This document shows, in pieces, positions 1 to 9,131 of a DNA stretch of 64,000 nucleotides. The notes beneath the pieces were generated by a model. It was given only the letters and a program-made list of their open reading frames with translations. It was not told the DNA's origin and ran no database searches. Location of the stretch: the NCBI GenBank assembly GCA_963829845.1, contig CAWHKD010000020.1, positions 1 to 64,000 on the forward strand, in the 5' to 3' direction. Within the stretch, counting starts at the first letter, position 1, and each line of letters begins with the position of its first letter. Source of the stretch: Gaiellasilicea sp963829845 (GTDB lineage: Bacteria; Actinomycetota; Thermoleophilia; Gaiellales; Gaiellaceae). The position numbers and the translations under genes are program-made.

Positions 1-16
1 CCGTAACATCGGCGCG

Positions 17-486
17 ATGTCGGGCAGCGAAGAGCTGAGAGCAGCGATGCCGCGCTACCCCTTCGGGGTGGCCGTCGCCACGGTCGACGTCGAGGGCACG
101 CGGCTCGGCCTGACGCTGTCCTCCTCGTCTCGCTCGCGCTCGAGCCGCCGCTCGTCGGGATCTCGATCGGAAGCCAGGCTGCCTTCCACGAGCTTCTGCG
201 TGAGGCGGGCGGCTTCGCCGCCTCGCTGCTCGCGGGCGATCAGGTCGAGCTGGCGCAGCACTTTGCGCGGGGCGTGCCGCCGATCGCGATGTGGCACGGG
301 GTCGCTGCCCGCAACAGCGACCGCGGCCCACTCCTCGACGGCGCCGTCGGCTGGCTCGAGTGCGAGCTCGGAACCGAGCTCGCCGCCGGCGACCACACCT
401 TCTTCCTCGGTCGCGTCGAGCGCGCCGAGCGGGGCTCGGACAAGCCACCGTTGCTTCGTCTCGGTGGCGACTACCGCTCCGCATGA
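17..486 (+). CDS. flavin reductase-like protein (frameshifted)
   Basis: The reading frame opens with RYPFGVAVATV, the N-terminus expected of flavin reductase-like FMN-binding proteins (split-barrel fold, reduction of FMN/FAD with NAD(P)H). After about residue 30 the matching frame changes by one base near 105-125. The rest (PPLVGISIG, then SLLAGDQVELAQHFA and a C-terminal FFLGRVE block) reads in another frame to the stop at 484-486. Reconstructed length is about 155 residues, normal for the family. The stop overlaps the ATG of the following HAD gene (ATGA), suggesting one transcript. The frameshift is more likely a sequencing deletion than true decay. Specific substrate unknown. Confidence 0.7.
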
Positions 487-1141
487 TCGACGTCGTCGTC
501 TTCGACATGGACGGCGTGATCGTCGACTCGGAGCAAGTCTGGGACGACGTCCGCGAGCAGCTCGCGAAGGAGCGGGGCGGCCGCTGGCACGAGGGCGCAC
601 AGGCGGCGATGATGGGCATGAGCTCTCCGGAGTGGTCTGCGTACATGCACGACGAGATCGGGCTGAACGAGTCGCCTGAGGAGATCAACGCCGAGGTCGT
701 CGCTCGGATGCTCGAGCGCTACCGCAAGCAGCTGCCCTTGATCGACGGCGCGGTCGACGCTGTGCGCCGGCTTGCGCCGGAGTTCCGGCTCGGCGTCGCT
801 TCGTCGTCGAACCGGCCCCTGATCGCCGCAGTGCTCGAGCGAGCGGCTATCGCCGACCTCTGACACAGTCGTCTCGTCAGAGGAAGTGGCGCGCGGGAAG
901 CCGGCACCGGACGTCTATCTCGAGGCGGTGCGCCGCCTTGGTGCAGACCCCGCGCGTACGGCCGCGATCGAGGATTCCTCGAACGGGATCCGGTCCGCAG
1001 ACGCTGCGGGATGCGCGTGATCGTGCTTCCCAACGTGCACTACCCACCCACGCCGGACGCGCTGACGCTCGCTGACGCCGTCGTCGAGTCCACGCACGAG
1101 CGACGCCCGAGCTCGTCCTCGGCTTGCCTCATCAGGGTTGA
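483..1141 (+). CDS. HAD-superfamily hydrolase, beta-phosphoglucomutase-like (frameshifted)
   Basis: Begins MIDVVVFDMDGVIVDSE, the HAD motif I with nucleophile Asp and acid/base Asp (DMDGV). Motif II is in GVASSSN, the motif III lysine in GKPAPDVYL, and motif IV in AIEDSSNGI. This order is that of phosphatase/phosphoglucomutase-type HAD enzymes with a C1 cap; the substrate cannot be told. Three one-base losses (near 863, 1010 and 1100) break the frame, each restored by adding one base, so the gene is probably intact in the organism. Starts with ATGA overlap on the upstream flavin reductase-like gene. Ends LVLGLPHQG then TGA at 1139-1141. Confidence 0.8.
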
Positions 1142-1197
1142 CGCCCGGCGGGCACAGGTCGAGACTTTGATCCGACGGACGACCCACCGGGAGGCTC

Positions 1198-2668
1198 ATG
1201 CCGTCAGAGCTTCGTACTGGCGACATCGCCGCTGGCTTCCGCATCATGTCGCTCGTCGGCCAGGGTGCCGTCGGCTCGGTCTACCTCGCTGAGGACGTGC
1301 GGAACGGCAACCGCGTTGCGTTGAAGGTGCTCGGCGACGAGCTCGCCGGGGACGAGCGCTTTGGCAGCGCTTCCTGCGCGAGTCGCAGCTGGCGGCCAGC
1401 CTCGACCATCCCCACGTCGTGCCCACGCTCACCGCCGGCGAGGCGGAGGACGGTCGCCTCTACCTGCGATGGAGTACATCGACGGCTTCGACCTTCGCGA
1501 TCTGCTCCGGACAAGGGGACCCTCGAGCCGCAACGTGCGCTCGACCTCGTCGGACAGGTCGGAGAGGCGCTCGACGCGGCGCACGAGACCGGCCTCGTCC
1601 ACCGTGACGTGAAGCCCGGAAACGTGCTCGTGACCGAGCGAGCGGACGGCGAGCATGCCTACGTCTGTGACTTCGGGCTTGCCCGCCACGTCTCGTCGGT
1701 GAGTAGCCTCACCGGCGATCGCGGCTTCGTCGGCACGATCGACTACGTCCCACCCGAGCAGATCCCGGCGGCGAGATCGACCGGCGCGCGGACGTCTACT
1801 CGCTCGGCTGCGTCCTTTTCGAGTGCCTCGCCGGCTCCCGGCCCTTCGAGCGCGACAGCGAGCTGTCCGTCGTGTTCGCCCATCTGAACGAGCCGCCACC
1901 GAGGCTCTCCGACTACAGGCCGGAGCTGCCGCGGGCGTTCGACGACGTCTTCGCGACCGCGCTCGCCAAGTCGCCGAACGAGCGCTACGCGACCTGCGGC
2001 GAGCTGGTCGCGGCTGCGCGGGCCGCGCTGCGGGGCGAGACCACCGTACGCCGCGCCGGCTCTCGGCGGCGCCGCGCAGCGCTGGCGGCGGGGGCGTTGC
2101 TCGTGGCCGCTGCGGCCGTGATCGGCGGCATGCTCGCGACTCGGGGCGACAGGTCGCCGGCGCAGGTCAGCATCACGCAAACCTCGATCGCCGGGGGAAA
2201 ACTCGGGCAGACGGAGGAGGCGTACAAGCAGCTGTATGGAGTCGGCTGGCGTTCGGGACCTCATAATGCGCCCAACTTCCCGGCGCTGATCTTCGTGCAC
2301 CGCAGGCAGTCGATCTACTTCGATTCGGACACCCGGCGCAGCATCATCGTCACGACCTGGAACGCGGATCACCGGACGGCGGCCGGCGTCGGCCCCTGCT
2401 CGAGCCTGGACGAGCTCGGTCCGCCTACGGCGGCGCCCTGAAACCGTCCCCGTGGAACACGCAAGAAGGGAAGGTCTACGCCTATACCGTCGGCGAGAAC
2501 CTGCTGTTCGCCTTCAACGGTCGCCCGCCGAACCCCTCGCAGCGCGTGACCGCCGTCGCGCTGTACGACGGCGACGGGCCGGCGGACGACGGTCGTGGTG
2601 TGGATGTCGAGGGCGGGACGCTCCCCTTCGCCGCCTACATCGCGCTCAGCGAGAGCGTCTGCTCCTGA
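1198..2668 (+). CDS. membrane Ser/Thr protein kinase (PknB-like, frameshifted)
   Basis: Hanks-type kinase motifs appear in order: glycine loop GQGAVGSVYLAED, VALKVL lysine, catalytic HRDVKPGNVL, DFGLA and the PPEQI activation-segment end. A proline-rich linker is followed by one transmembrane helix (about ALAAGALLVAAAAVIGGML, bases 2085-2140) and a roughly 170-residue outer domain without PASTA repeats. At least five one-base frameshifts interrupt it (near 1360, 1465, 1510, 1770 and 2415); all motifs survive when they are corrected. The true stop is TGA at 2666-2668. It is convergent with a SARP-type regulator; such kinase/regulator pairs are common in this lineage, so joint signalling is plausible but inferred. 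Confidence 0.85.
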
Positions 2669-2672
2669 CCCG

Positions 2673-4263
2673 TCACGGCTGCTGAATCGACCAGGTGAAG
2701 CGCGTGCTGCTCTCGCGCGGTGCGAGACCTCCGGGACGCGGCCCGCCGTGCACGAGGAGCACCGACGAGCGGCCACTGCGCACGAGTAGCCGCCTGGTCG
2801 CACCGATGCCGTCCAGCCGCCATCGCGGTGAGACGCCGAGCACGACGACGGTCGCCCGCTCGACAGCTGCGACGAGCGCGGCGTCGCTCGGCTCGGCTAG
2901 CAGCGGCTCCGAGGGGACGCCGACAACGCGCTGGACGGCGAGCGCCGCATCGGCCAGCAGCCGGCTCGCATCCCGCCGGCCCAGGCTCGCGTCCGCCTTC
3001 GTCCCGACGAGCCGGAGCGGCAGATCCGTCGCGGCGGCGAGCCAGGCGGCGAGCTCGAGCGCCGCCCAGTCCTGCACACCGCCGCCGAACGGAACGAAGA
3101 CTCCCTCGCCGCGCGTCCAGTCGGGCGCCGGGCCCGCGAGCAGTCCGACGTCCGCCGCCGACCGTTCGAGCAGCCCAGCCAGCCGTCCGGCAGCTGAGCC
3201 GCATCGACGTTCGAAGGCGCGTCGATGAGGATGAGCGCGGCATCTGTCATCGACGCAAGACGGTCGGCGTCGTCTGCCCATACACCTGTCGTGAAAGCCG
3301 CCGTCCGCACGTCGAGGTCGAGCGACTCGCGGCGCGCGTTCAACGCCGCCGACGTCGGCGCTACGTCGGCGCCGTCGGCGAGCAGGCGCGCGGCAATGAC
3401 TCGCGAGCATGCACCCGGGCCAACGGCGCTGCAAGCGCCAGCAACGGGTCGACCGCTCGCTCCTCCGACGGCAGCATGAGCACTGGGCGCTGCGGCCGCG
3501 GCGCGTCCCGATCGGGGACGGCGACATCCAGCGACCCGTCCTGCGTCAGGATCGCCCGCTCCAGCGCGTAGCGAGGGAGTCGGCTCGATCCCGAACTGCT
3601 CGACGAGGGCCTCCCGGGTCGCCCGATAGACGGTCAGCGCCTCGGTCTGGCGCCCCGACCGGTAGAGCGCGAGCATCAGCTGCTCGCCGAACCGCTCGCC
3701 GAAGGGATGCGCGGCGACGAGCTCCTGGAGCTCACCGACGAGCTCCGCGTGTCGGCCCAGCGCGAGCTCAGCGTCGATCCGTCGCTCGAGGGCGGCAAGC
3801 CGAATCTCCTCGAGGCGCTCGATCGCGACCCGTGCGAACGGCTCGTCCGCAAGATCGGCGAGAGCTCCGCCGCGCCAGAGCCCGAGCGCCTCCCGCAACA
3901 GCTCTGCCGCTTGCTGCGCCGCTCCTCGTGCCCGGACCTGAGCGGCACGCTCCGTCAGCCGCTCGAAGCGATGCAGGTCGAGCTGATCGGGGGCGAGGCG
4001 CAGGATGTAACCGGGCGGACGCGTCTCGATCGCCGGCGCGCCGAGGATCCGCCGCAGCTCGGAGACCTGGCGCTGCACCTGCGTGACGGCCGTGACGGGG
4101 GCAGTGCCGTGGTAGAGATCATCGGCGAGCCGCTCGACCGGGACGACCCGGTTCGCCCGAGCAGGAGGATCGCGAGGGTGGCGCGCTGCTTCGGCCCGCC
4201 GAGCGGGATCGGGCCGTCTTCGCCGACGACCTCGAGCGGCCCTAGGAGGCAAAACTCGAGCAC
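2673..4263 (-). CDS. SARP/BTAD-family transcriptional regulator with UspA-like C-terminus (frameshifted)
   Basis: GTG start at 4263 gives LEFCLLGPLEVVGEDG, the OmpR-type winged helix of SARP regulators (residues about 1-95). A bacterial transcriptional activator (BTAD) domain of TPR-like helices follows (about 100-250, LREALGLWRGGALADL). The C-terminal half (about 290-530) contains VPFGGGVQDWAALELAAWLA and resembles universal-stress-type domains. Three frameshifts (near 4160, 3570 and 3190) split it. Related proteins activate specialised metabolism or stress genes, but no target is evident here. It faces the Ser/Thr kinase gene and ends five bases from it. Confidence 0.8.
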
Positions 4264-4346
4264 GCCGCGGACCGTAACCGTTCGATAGCGGATCGGTAGC
4301 GCGCCGCCGGATCATCGCTTCGAACTTCGAAGACGGGAGGCTTCAA

Positions 4347-5311
4347 ATGCGAAAGATCATCCTCGTCGCCGCGTTCGCGTTCGCGGTGGCCGCGCTCCCG
4401 GCGCCGCCAGGTCCGTTCCATCTCACGTCGACAAGAGGGTCTCCCGCCCAAGGTCTTCTTCGCCAAGGGCATCTGCTCGGGCGGATAGGACGGCGATGAA
4501 TCGTCGGCTCAGGACTGCACTGCGGCGGCGGCCGTGCTCGGAACGCTCGGTGCCGCCGCCGCGGGGCGGGCGGGCTCGCCTATCCGAACGCGATCGCCGT
4601 CATCGGCGCCGGCGACGCGGCGGGATACGCCTCCGATCCGAAGCGCCCGTTCCAGAAGGCTCGCTCGAACTCCTGGGCGACGGGCACCAGCCCCGCGGTG
4701 CGCAGCATCTACACGCGGCTTCTTGCCGTGAACCCGATGGTCCGAGGCGCGCGTTCAACTTCTCGTCACGCGGCGCGACCGTGCGTACTCCTGTCGCAGG
4801 TGCGCAAGGCGACCCTCCTCAAGACGAAGCCCGAGCTCGTCATCGTCCAGATCCTGGGCAACGACGCCACGTGCGACGGCAAGGACGAGACGCGCTACGC
4901 CAACTACCAGGCCCGCGTCACGGAGGCGCTGCAGAAGCTTGCCGCCGGCCTGCCGAAGGCGCGCATTCTCGCCGTGGGCGACGCAAGCACCCTCGACTCG
5001 TACATCAAGGCCGTGTCGAGCTACGGGCTCGGCGCCCGGCTGACGCATGCCAGCAAGGGGATCTGCTCGATCTTCGCGCCGAAGACCGGAAAGGTCGTCC
5101 CGGGGCACGTCGCCTACGTCCGCAGGACGATCAATGGGTACAACGCCGCGTTCGCCGCCCCTGCAAGGCCGTGACGACGTGCCGTTACGACGGCGGCGCG
5201 GCCCGACGGATCGTCCTGAAGCCCGCCGACCTGGCGCACCGCTACGAGAGCCTCTCGATCCAGGGGCTCGCGAAGCTCGCGGCCGTCGAGTGGAAGGTGC
5301 TCTACGGTTAG
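4347..5311 (+). CDS. exported SGNH-hydrolase-like protein, catalytic residues not seen (frameshifted)
   Basis: Starts with a signal peptide (MRKIILVAAFAFAVAALPAP). Later segments match SGNH/GDSL lipases: a block I-like strand AVIGAGDAAGYASDP, a block II glycine in FSSRGATV, block III ILGNDATCDG and a C-terminal LSIQGLAKLAAVEW. The block I serine is Ala (GDA) and the block V histidine position reads Ser (YESLS), so the copy may be non-catalytic. At least four frameshifts (near 4430, 4590, 4760 and 5165) make point readings less certain. The TAG stop at 5309-5311 lies inside the left arm of repeat element A1. The exact first base of the ATG is uncertain by one position. Confidence 0.65.
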
Positions 5312-5475
5312 GAGGGCTTGGCGGAATGGCGCTCGTCGCCGGGGTGCGCTGGTCGTTCCGAGGCAAGGACGCAGGGAGCGCCGATAGCCGAGACTATCGG
5401 CGCGACTGAGGACGCCGTCCTCGGAGCGACCAGCGTGGCCCGGAGAATCAGCCGCGATTCCGCCAAGCCCTCCTA
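5309..5475. repeat. structured repeat element A, copy 1
   Basis: A 167-bp palindromic unit between two convergent genes. Perfect 19-bp inverted ends (5309-5327 and 5457-5475) include both stop codons. Inside is a second stem, GCTGGTCG and TTCCGAGG paired with CCTCGGA and GCGACCAGC, and a central hairpin 5378-5387/5394-5403. Two unpaired blocks, GGCAAGGACGCAGGGA and CGACTGAGGACGCC, are also found in copy 2 at 31539-31702. Stem sequences differ between copies while pairing is kept. It could act as a bidirectional terminator, a 3'-UTR RNA or a small mobile palindrome. Confidence 0.85.
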
Positions 5476-6691
5476 GACGCGTCCGAGCAGGACGCAGCCG
5501 TTGTGGCCGCCGAGGCCCATAGCGTTCGAGAGCGCGACGTCGAGCTCCACCTCGCGCGCCTCGTTCGGGACGTAGTCGAGATCGCACTCCGGATCGGGGT
5601 TGCGGTAGTTGATCGTCGGCGGCACCAGCTGGTGGTGCAGCGCGAGCGCGCACATCATCGACTCGATCGCGCCGGCGGCCCCGAAGCAGTGCCCCGTGAC
5701 GGATTTCGTCGAGGAGACGGCGAGCTTGTAGGCGTGGTCGCCAAAGACCTGCTTGATCGCCCGCGTCTCGGCCGCGTCGCCGAGAGGGGTCTAGGTCCCG
5801 TGCGCGTTGATGTAGCCGACCCGCTCCGGCTCGACCCCGGTGCGCTCGAGCGCCGCGCGCATCATCCCCGCCACCCCGGTCGCCTCCGGCTCCGGCTGGG
5901 CCATGCGGTGGGTGTCGTTCGACGCCCCGTAGCCGAGCACCTCGGCGTAGATCGTCGCTCCGCGCGCCCGCGCCGACTCGAGCTCCTCGAGCAGGAGGAT
6001 GCATGCGGCCTCCGACATGACGAAGCCGGCTCGCGTCGCGTCGAACGGCCGCGAGGCCTTCGTCGGGTCGTCCTCCTCGGCGACGAGGCCTCGCATTGCG
6101 CAGAAGCCGGCGAGGATCAGCGGATGGATGCACGACTCCGTCCCGCCGGCGAGAACGGCGTCGGCGTCGCCCCGGCGGATCAACTCGGCGCCTTCGCCGA
6201 CGGCGTGCGAGCCGGTCGCGCACGCTAGACGGGCGCATAGTTCGGACCGCGGATCCCGAGTGAGATCGCGATCTGGCCGCTCGCCGAGTCGACGAGCACG
6301 CTCGGGATGAAGAACGGTGAGATGCGGTCGGGGCCGCGGTCGCGGAGGACGTACGAGGGTCGACGATCCCCGGCAGACCGCCGATGCGGAGCCGACGACG
6401 ACGCCGACACGCGCCGGATCGACGTCAGGCCGCCTGCCCGCCAGGCCTCTTGCGCTGCGCCGAGCGCCAGCAGGACATTTCTGTCGATCCGGCGCCCCTC
6501 CTTCGCCGGCGCCACCGTAGCCGGATCGAAGCCCTTGACCTCGCCCGCGATCCGGACGGGGTATCGCTCGCGTCGAACGCCTCGATGAAGTCGATGCCGC
6601 TTTCACCGGCAACAGCGGAATTCCACGTCGAGGGCGCGTCGAGACCGAGCGGCGTGATCGCACCCAACCCTGTGACGGCCACCCTTCTCAT
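5473..6691 (-). CDS. fabF: 3-oxoacyl-ACP synthase II, FabF-like (frameshifted)
   Basis: Condensing enzyme of fatty-acid elongation: acyl-enzyme plus malonyl-ACP to 3-ketoacyl-ACP. ATG at 6691 gives MRRVAVTGLGAITPLG, the standard FabF N-terminus. The nucleophile is in LACATGSHAVGEGA, the first His in YINAHGT, and the second His in TGHCFGAAGA. The C-terminus AMGLGGHNGCVLLGRV is typical. Frame changes occur near 6540, 6430, 6230 and 5795; an apparent TAG after NAHGT is caused by one such shift. Its own stop lies in the right arm of element A1. No acpP or fabD neighbour is present, so a role in a secondary pathway cannot be excluded. Confidence 0.85.
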
Positions 6692-6704
6692 CGAGCAATC
6701 CTAG

Positions 6705-6985
6705 TCAGCGGCCGATGCGACGCATGGCGAAGCGGCCGAGGGTTCTCCCGCGGAAGCGGGCGATGCCGTCCCACCAGCCGTTTTGCCCGGCTCCACCGAG
6801 TCGACGAGGCCGCGTGAGAGCCGTCCCTCGTACCGCAGCTCGTGCCCGACGACCGCGAACGGCGAGTGCAGCGGGCCGAGCAGTGTCTCGCCGTTCGTAC
6901 CGTCGATCCGCTTGTGCACGCCGTACAGCGGCGGCAGTGCGCCGCTGAGGCGCCGCACCTCCCACTCGCCGTCGAGCTCGCCCAT
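6705..6985 (-). CDS. small conserved-looking hypothetical protein (frameshifted)
   Basis: ATG at 6985 begins MGELDGEWEVRRLSGALPPL, and the reading continues as YGVHKRIDG, GETLLGPLHSPFAVVGHELRYEG and a C-terminal WDGIARFRGRTLGRFAMRRIG. About 93 residues after correcting one missing base near 6790. There is no signal peptide or membrane segment, and it is rich in Trp/Arg/Gly. High GC at third positions supports coding. It is divergent from the DNA ligase gene, 18 bp away, so the two may share a promoter region. Function unknown. Confidence 0.55.
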
Positions 6986-7003
6986 CGCAGTAGCCTTGCA
7001 GAC

Positions 7004-8015
7004 GTGCCCGGCCCAAACGTGCCCTTCCCGCCGATGGAGGCGGAGCTCGTCCGCGAGCTCCCCGCCGGTGAGGGCTGGCAGTACGAGCCGAAATGGGACG
7101 GCTTCCGCGGCGTGCTGGAGAACGACGGCGGCGAGCTCGCGCTCTGGTCGCGCAACGGACGCCCGCTCCTGCGCTACTCCCCGAGCTGGCCCCACTCGGT
7201 GAGCTGCTTCCGCCCCACTCGGCGCTCGACGGCGAGATCGTGATCGCCCGCGATGGCGTGCTCGACTTCGACTCGATGCAGACGCGGCTGCACCCGGCCG
7301 AGAGCCGTGTCCGGAAGCTGTCGGCCGAGATCCCGGCGATCTTCATCGCGTTCGACCTCCTGCTCTGGGACGGAGACCCGGTCCACGAGCGGCCGCTCGA
7401 GGCCAGGCGAGACGAGCTGCTGCGCAACGGAGAGGGCTTCTGGATCTCGCCGGCGACACGTCGCTCGATGCCGCGACTGCGTGGCTCGACCGCTTCGAGG
7501 CCGCCGGGCTCGACGGCGTGATCGCGAAGCGGCTGGGGCTTGCCTACATGCCCGGCTCACGCGAGGCCGTCGTGAAGGTGAAGGAGCACAAGACCGCCGA
7601 CTGCGTCGTCATCGGCGTCCGCTGGAAGCCCGGTCGCGAGAAGCTCGCGACGCTGCTGCTCGGGCTCTACCGCGAGGACGGCGAGGCCGACTACGTCGGC
7701 TCGGCCGCGATCGGCGCCCGCAACCACGACGCCATCGCCGGGCGCGTCCTGCCTCTCCTCGACGAGGGCTCCGACCGCCACTTCGGCGAGCCGAACCGCT
7801 GGGGAACGAATGGCCTCGAGCAGACGCCGCTACGGCACGAGCTCGTCGCCGAGGTGCGCTACGACAAGGTGCAGGGCAACCGCTTCCGCCACGGCACGAA
7901 GCTGATCCGTTTCCGCGACGACAAGGACCCGGAGCAGTGCACGTGGCGAGAGGTGAGGCCGCCGCGCCGCGCCGACGACCCGACGGTCGAGACGCTGCTC
8001 AGCTCCTCCACCTGA
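7004..8015 (+). CDS. ligC: ATP-dependent DNA ligase, LigC-like (frameshifted)
   Basis: GTG start at 7004. The adenylation motif I KWDGFRG carries the AMP-accepting lysine. Motifs ALDGEIVI and FIAFDLLLWDG follow, then GLDGVIAKR and VKVKEHKTADCVV mark motifs IV-V, and an OB-fold C-terminus closes the protein. About 336 residues, the size of LigC/LigD-ligase-domain enzymes that seal nicks in non-homologous end joining and base repair. Two one-base losses (near 7190 and 7460) split the frame. A separate LigD-type polymerase lies at 12002-13012, so the activities of a fused LigD seem to be carried by two genes; no Ku gene is in the window. The end overlaps the convergent membrane gene by 17 bp. 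Confidence 0.85.
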
Positions 8016-8384
8016 GGAAGCCGAGCGCGGCGACGTAGGCGACGCCCGCAATCGCGCCGAGCTGGACGTACGGGCTGCCATCATCGCCGTGCGCCCACCC
8101 CATGCGCACATGGCGAGAACGGCGACGATCAGGACGTTGCCCGCGAGCGCCGTCGCGTGCACGTCGATCCGCTGCCAGTACTCATCGCGTCCGTCGCCGC
8201 GCAGGCCGCGAATCAGGTCGCTTCGCCCGCCGAGAAGAACGACGACGGCCAGCCCAGTCATGATCGCGAGCGACTCGAGGCCGGCGCTCCGCTCGCCGCC
8301 GACCCAGAGCGCTGCGCAGAACAGCACGCCGAGTGCGACCGAGAACAGCGGCAGGAACCACTTCGTCTTATGCAGTGCCGTCAT
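7999..8384 (-). CDS. small integral membrane protein, partner of XRE regulator (frameshifted)
   Basis: MTALHKTKWFLPLFSVALGV opens a roughly 128-residue protein with about four hydrophobic helices (WFLPLFSVALGVLFCAALWV, LAIMTGLAVVVLLG, LAGNVLIVAVLAMCAW, LGAIAGVAYVAALGF). One frameshift near 8060 separates the last helix. The start lies inside the 3' end of the upstream XRE gene (overlap 8368-8384), so they are co-translated. Helix-turn-helix/membrane-protein pairs of this type are widespread; the membrane partner may sense envelope state, but this is inference. Confidence 0.7.
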
Positions 8385-8565
8385 CGAAGACCTCCTCCAC
8401 AGTCATGCCGAAGTACCGAGAGAGCGCGAGCGCGAGTGGCAGCGACGGGGTATAACGCTCCGTCTCGATCGCGTTGATCGTCTGCCGCGAGACCTGCATT
8501 GCCTGCGCGAGCTCCGCCTGCGACAGCCCCCGTCCCGCTCTCAGCTCACGGATCAAGTTGAGCAC
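8368..8565 (-). CDS. XRE-family helix-turn-helix regulator
   Basis: A 65-residue HTH_3 protein: LSQAELAQAMQVSRQTINAI is the helix-turn-helix, followed by the ERYTPSLPLALALSRYFG helices and VEEVFDD at the C-terminus. It is the compact single-domain type (YozG/Cro-like) that binds palindromes as a dimer. Two palindromes with TGTCAAG half sites lie immediately upstream and overlap the predicted promoter, consistent with autorepression. ATG at 8565 sits only a few bases from the predicted transcription start, so translation may be leaderless. Confidence 0.9.
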   Translation of the reverse strand: MLNLIRELRAGRGLSQAELAQAMQVSRQTINAIETERYTPSLPLALALSRYFGMTVEEVFDDGTA

Positions 8566-8569
8566 GATG

Positions 8570-8614
8570 TGTCAAGTTAGCTTGACATCACCAATGTGTC
8601 AAGCACGCTTTACA
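8570..8614 (-). promoter_or_regulatory. double operator and promoter of the XRE/membrane operon
   Basis: Palindrome 1 at 8570-8587 is TGTCAAG-TTAG-CTTGACA (perfect 7-bp arms). Palindrome 2 at 8597-8614 is TGTCAAG-CACG-CTTTACA (one mismatch). Their starts are 27 bp apart. On the minus strand TTGACA (8602-8597), a 17-bp spacer and TAACTT (8579-8574) form a sigma70-type promoter covered by both palindromes. The divergent cupin gene starts at 8634 and may be controlled by the same sites. Confidence 0.75.
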
Positions 8615-8633
8615 TCAGCCATATCATCCCGGC

Positions 8634-9023
8634 ATGAGCGACTACACCAAGTACAACCTCAGAGAGGTCGAGAACGCGGCGCCGAAGTTCCAGATGCCGG
8701 AGGAGATGGAAGCCCGGTTCGCGCGGGGGGCGATCGAGGGAGAGACGCTCGGACTGAGCCTGTTCACGCTCGAGCCGAACTTCCGGATCCCTTTCGGGCA
8801 CAAGCACCCGAACCAGGAGGAGGTCTACGTCCTTGTCAAGGGCAGTGCCCGGATCAAGATCGAGGACGAGATCGTCGAGCTGCAGCCCTGGGACGCCGTC
8901 CGCATCGGCAAGGACACGATGCGCAACATCGAGGCCGGCCCCGATGGGGCCGAGTACATCGCCTTCGGCGCCGGGACCGACCCGCGGGACGCCGAGATGA
9001 ACCCCGGCTGGTGGTCGGACTGA
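8634..9023 (+). CDS. cupin-domain protein
   Basis: 129 residues with a single cupin barrel. Motif 1 is represented by PFGHKHPNQEEVYVLVKG (metal-ligand His-X-His and Glu positions present), and motif 2 by ELQPWDAVRIGKDTMRNIEA, which has no obvious second histidine. Small cupins of this kind can be isomerases, dioxygenases or sugar-binding regulators; none can be assigned. Divergent from the XRE operon across a 68-bp region holding two palindromic operators, so it may belong to the same regulon. Confidence 0.85.
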   Translation: MSDYTKYNLREVENAAPKFQMPEEMEARFARGAIEGETLGLSLFTLEPNFRIPFGHKHPNQEEVYVLVKGSARIKIEDEIVELQPWDAVRIGKDTMRNIEAGPDGAEYIAFGAGTDPRDAEMNPGWWSD

Positions 9024-9131
9024 CCCGGGACTGACCCCGCAAAGATCAGGGTCGATTCAGGGTCGTGCCGGATGGCGTAGAGGCCTCTCCCCCACGCACG
9101 CTGGTGGGAGATCATCAACAGGAGGCTCACG

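Noticed and set aside
5309..5475. Element A as coding sequence (SFRGKDAGS-type peptide in both copies)
   Set aside because: The shared peptide follows from the conserved DNA core; stems vary in a pairing-preserving, not codon-preserving, manner.
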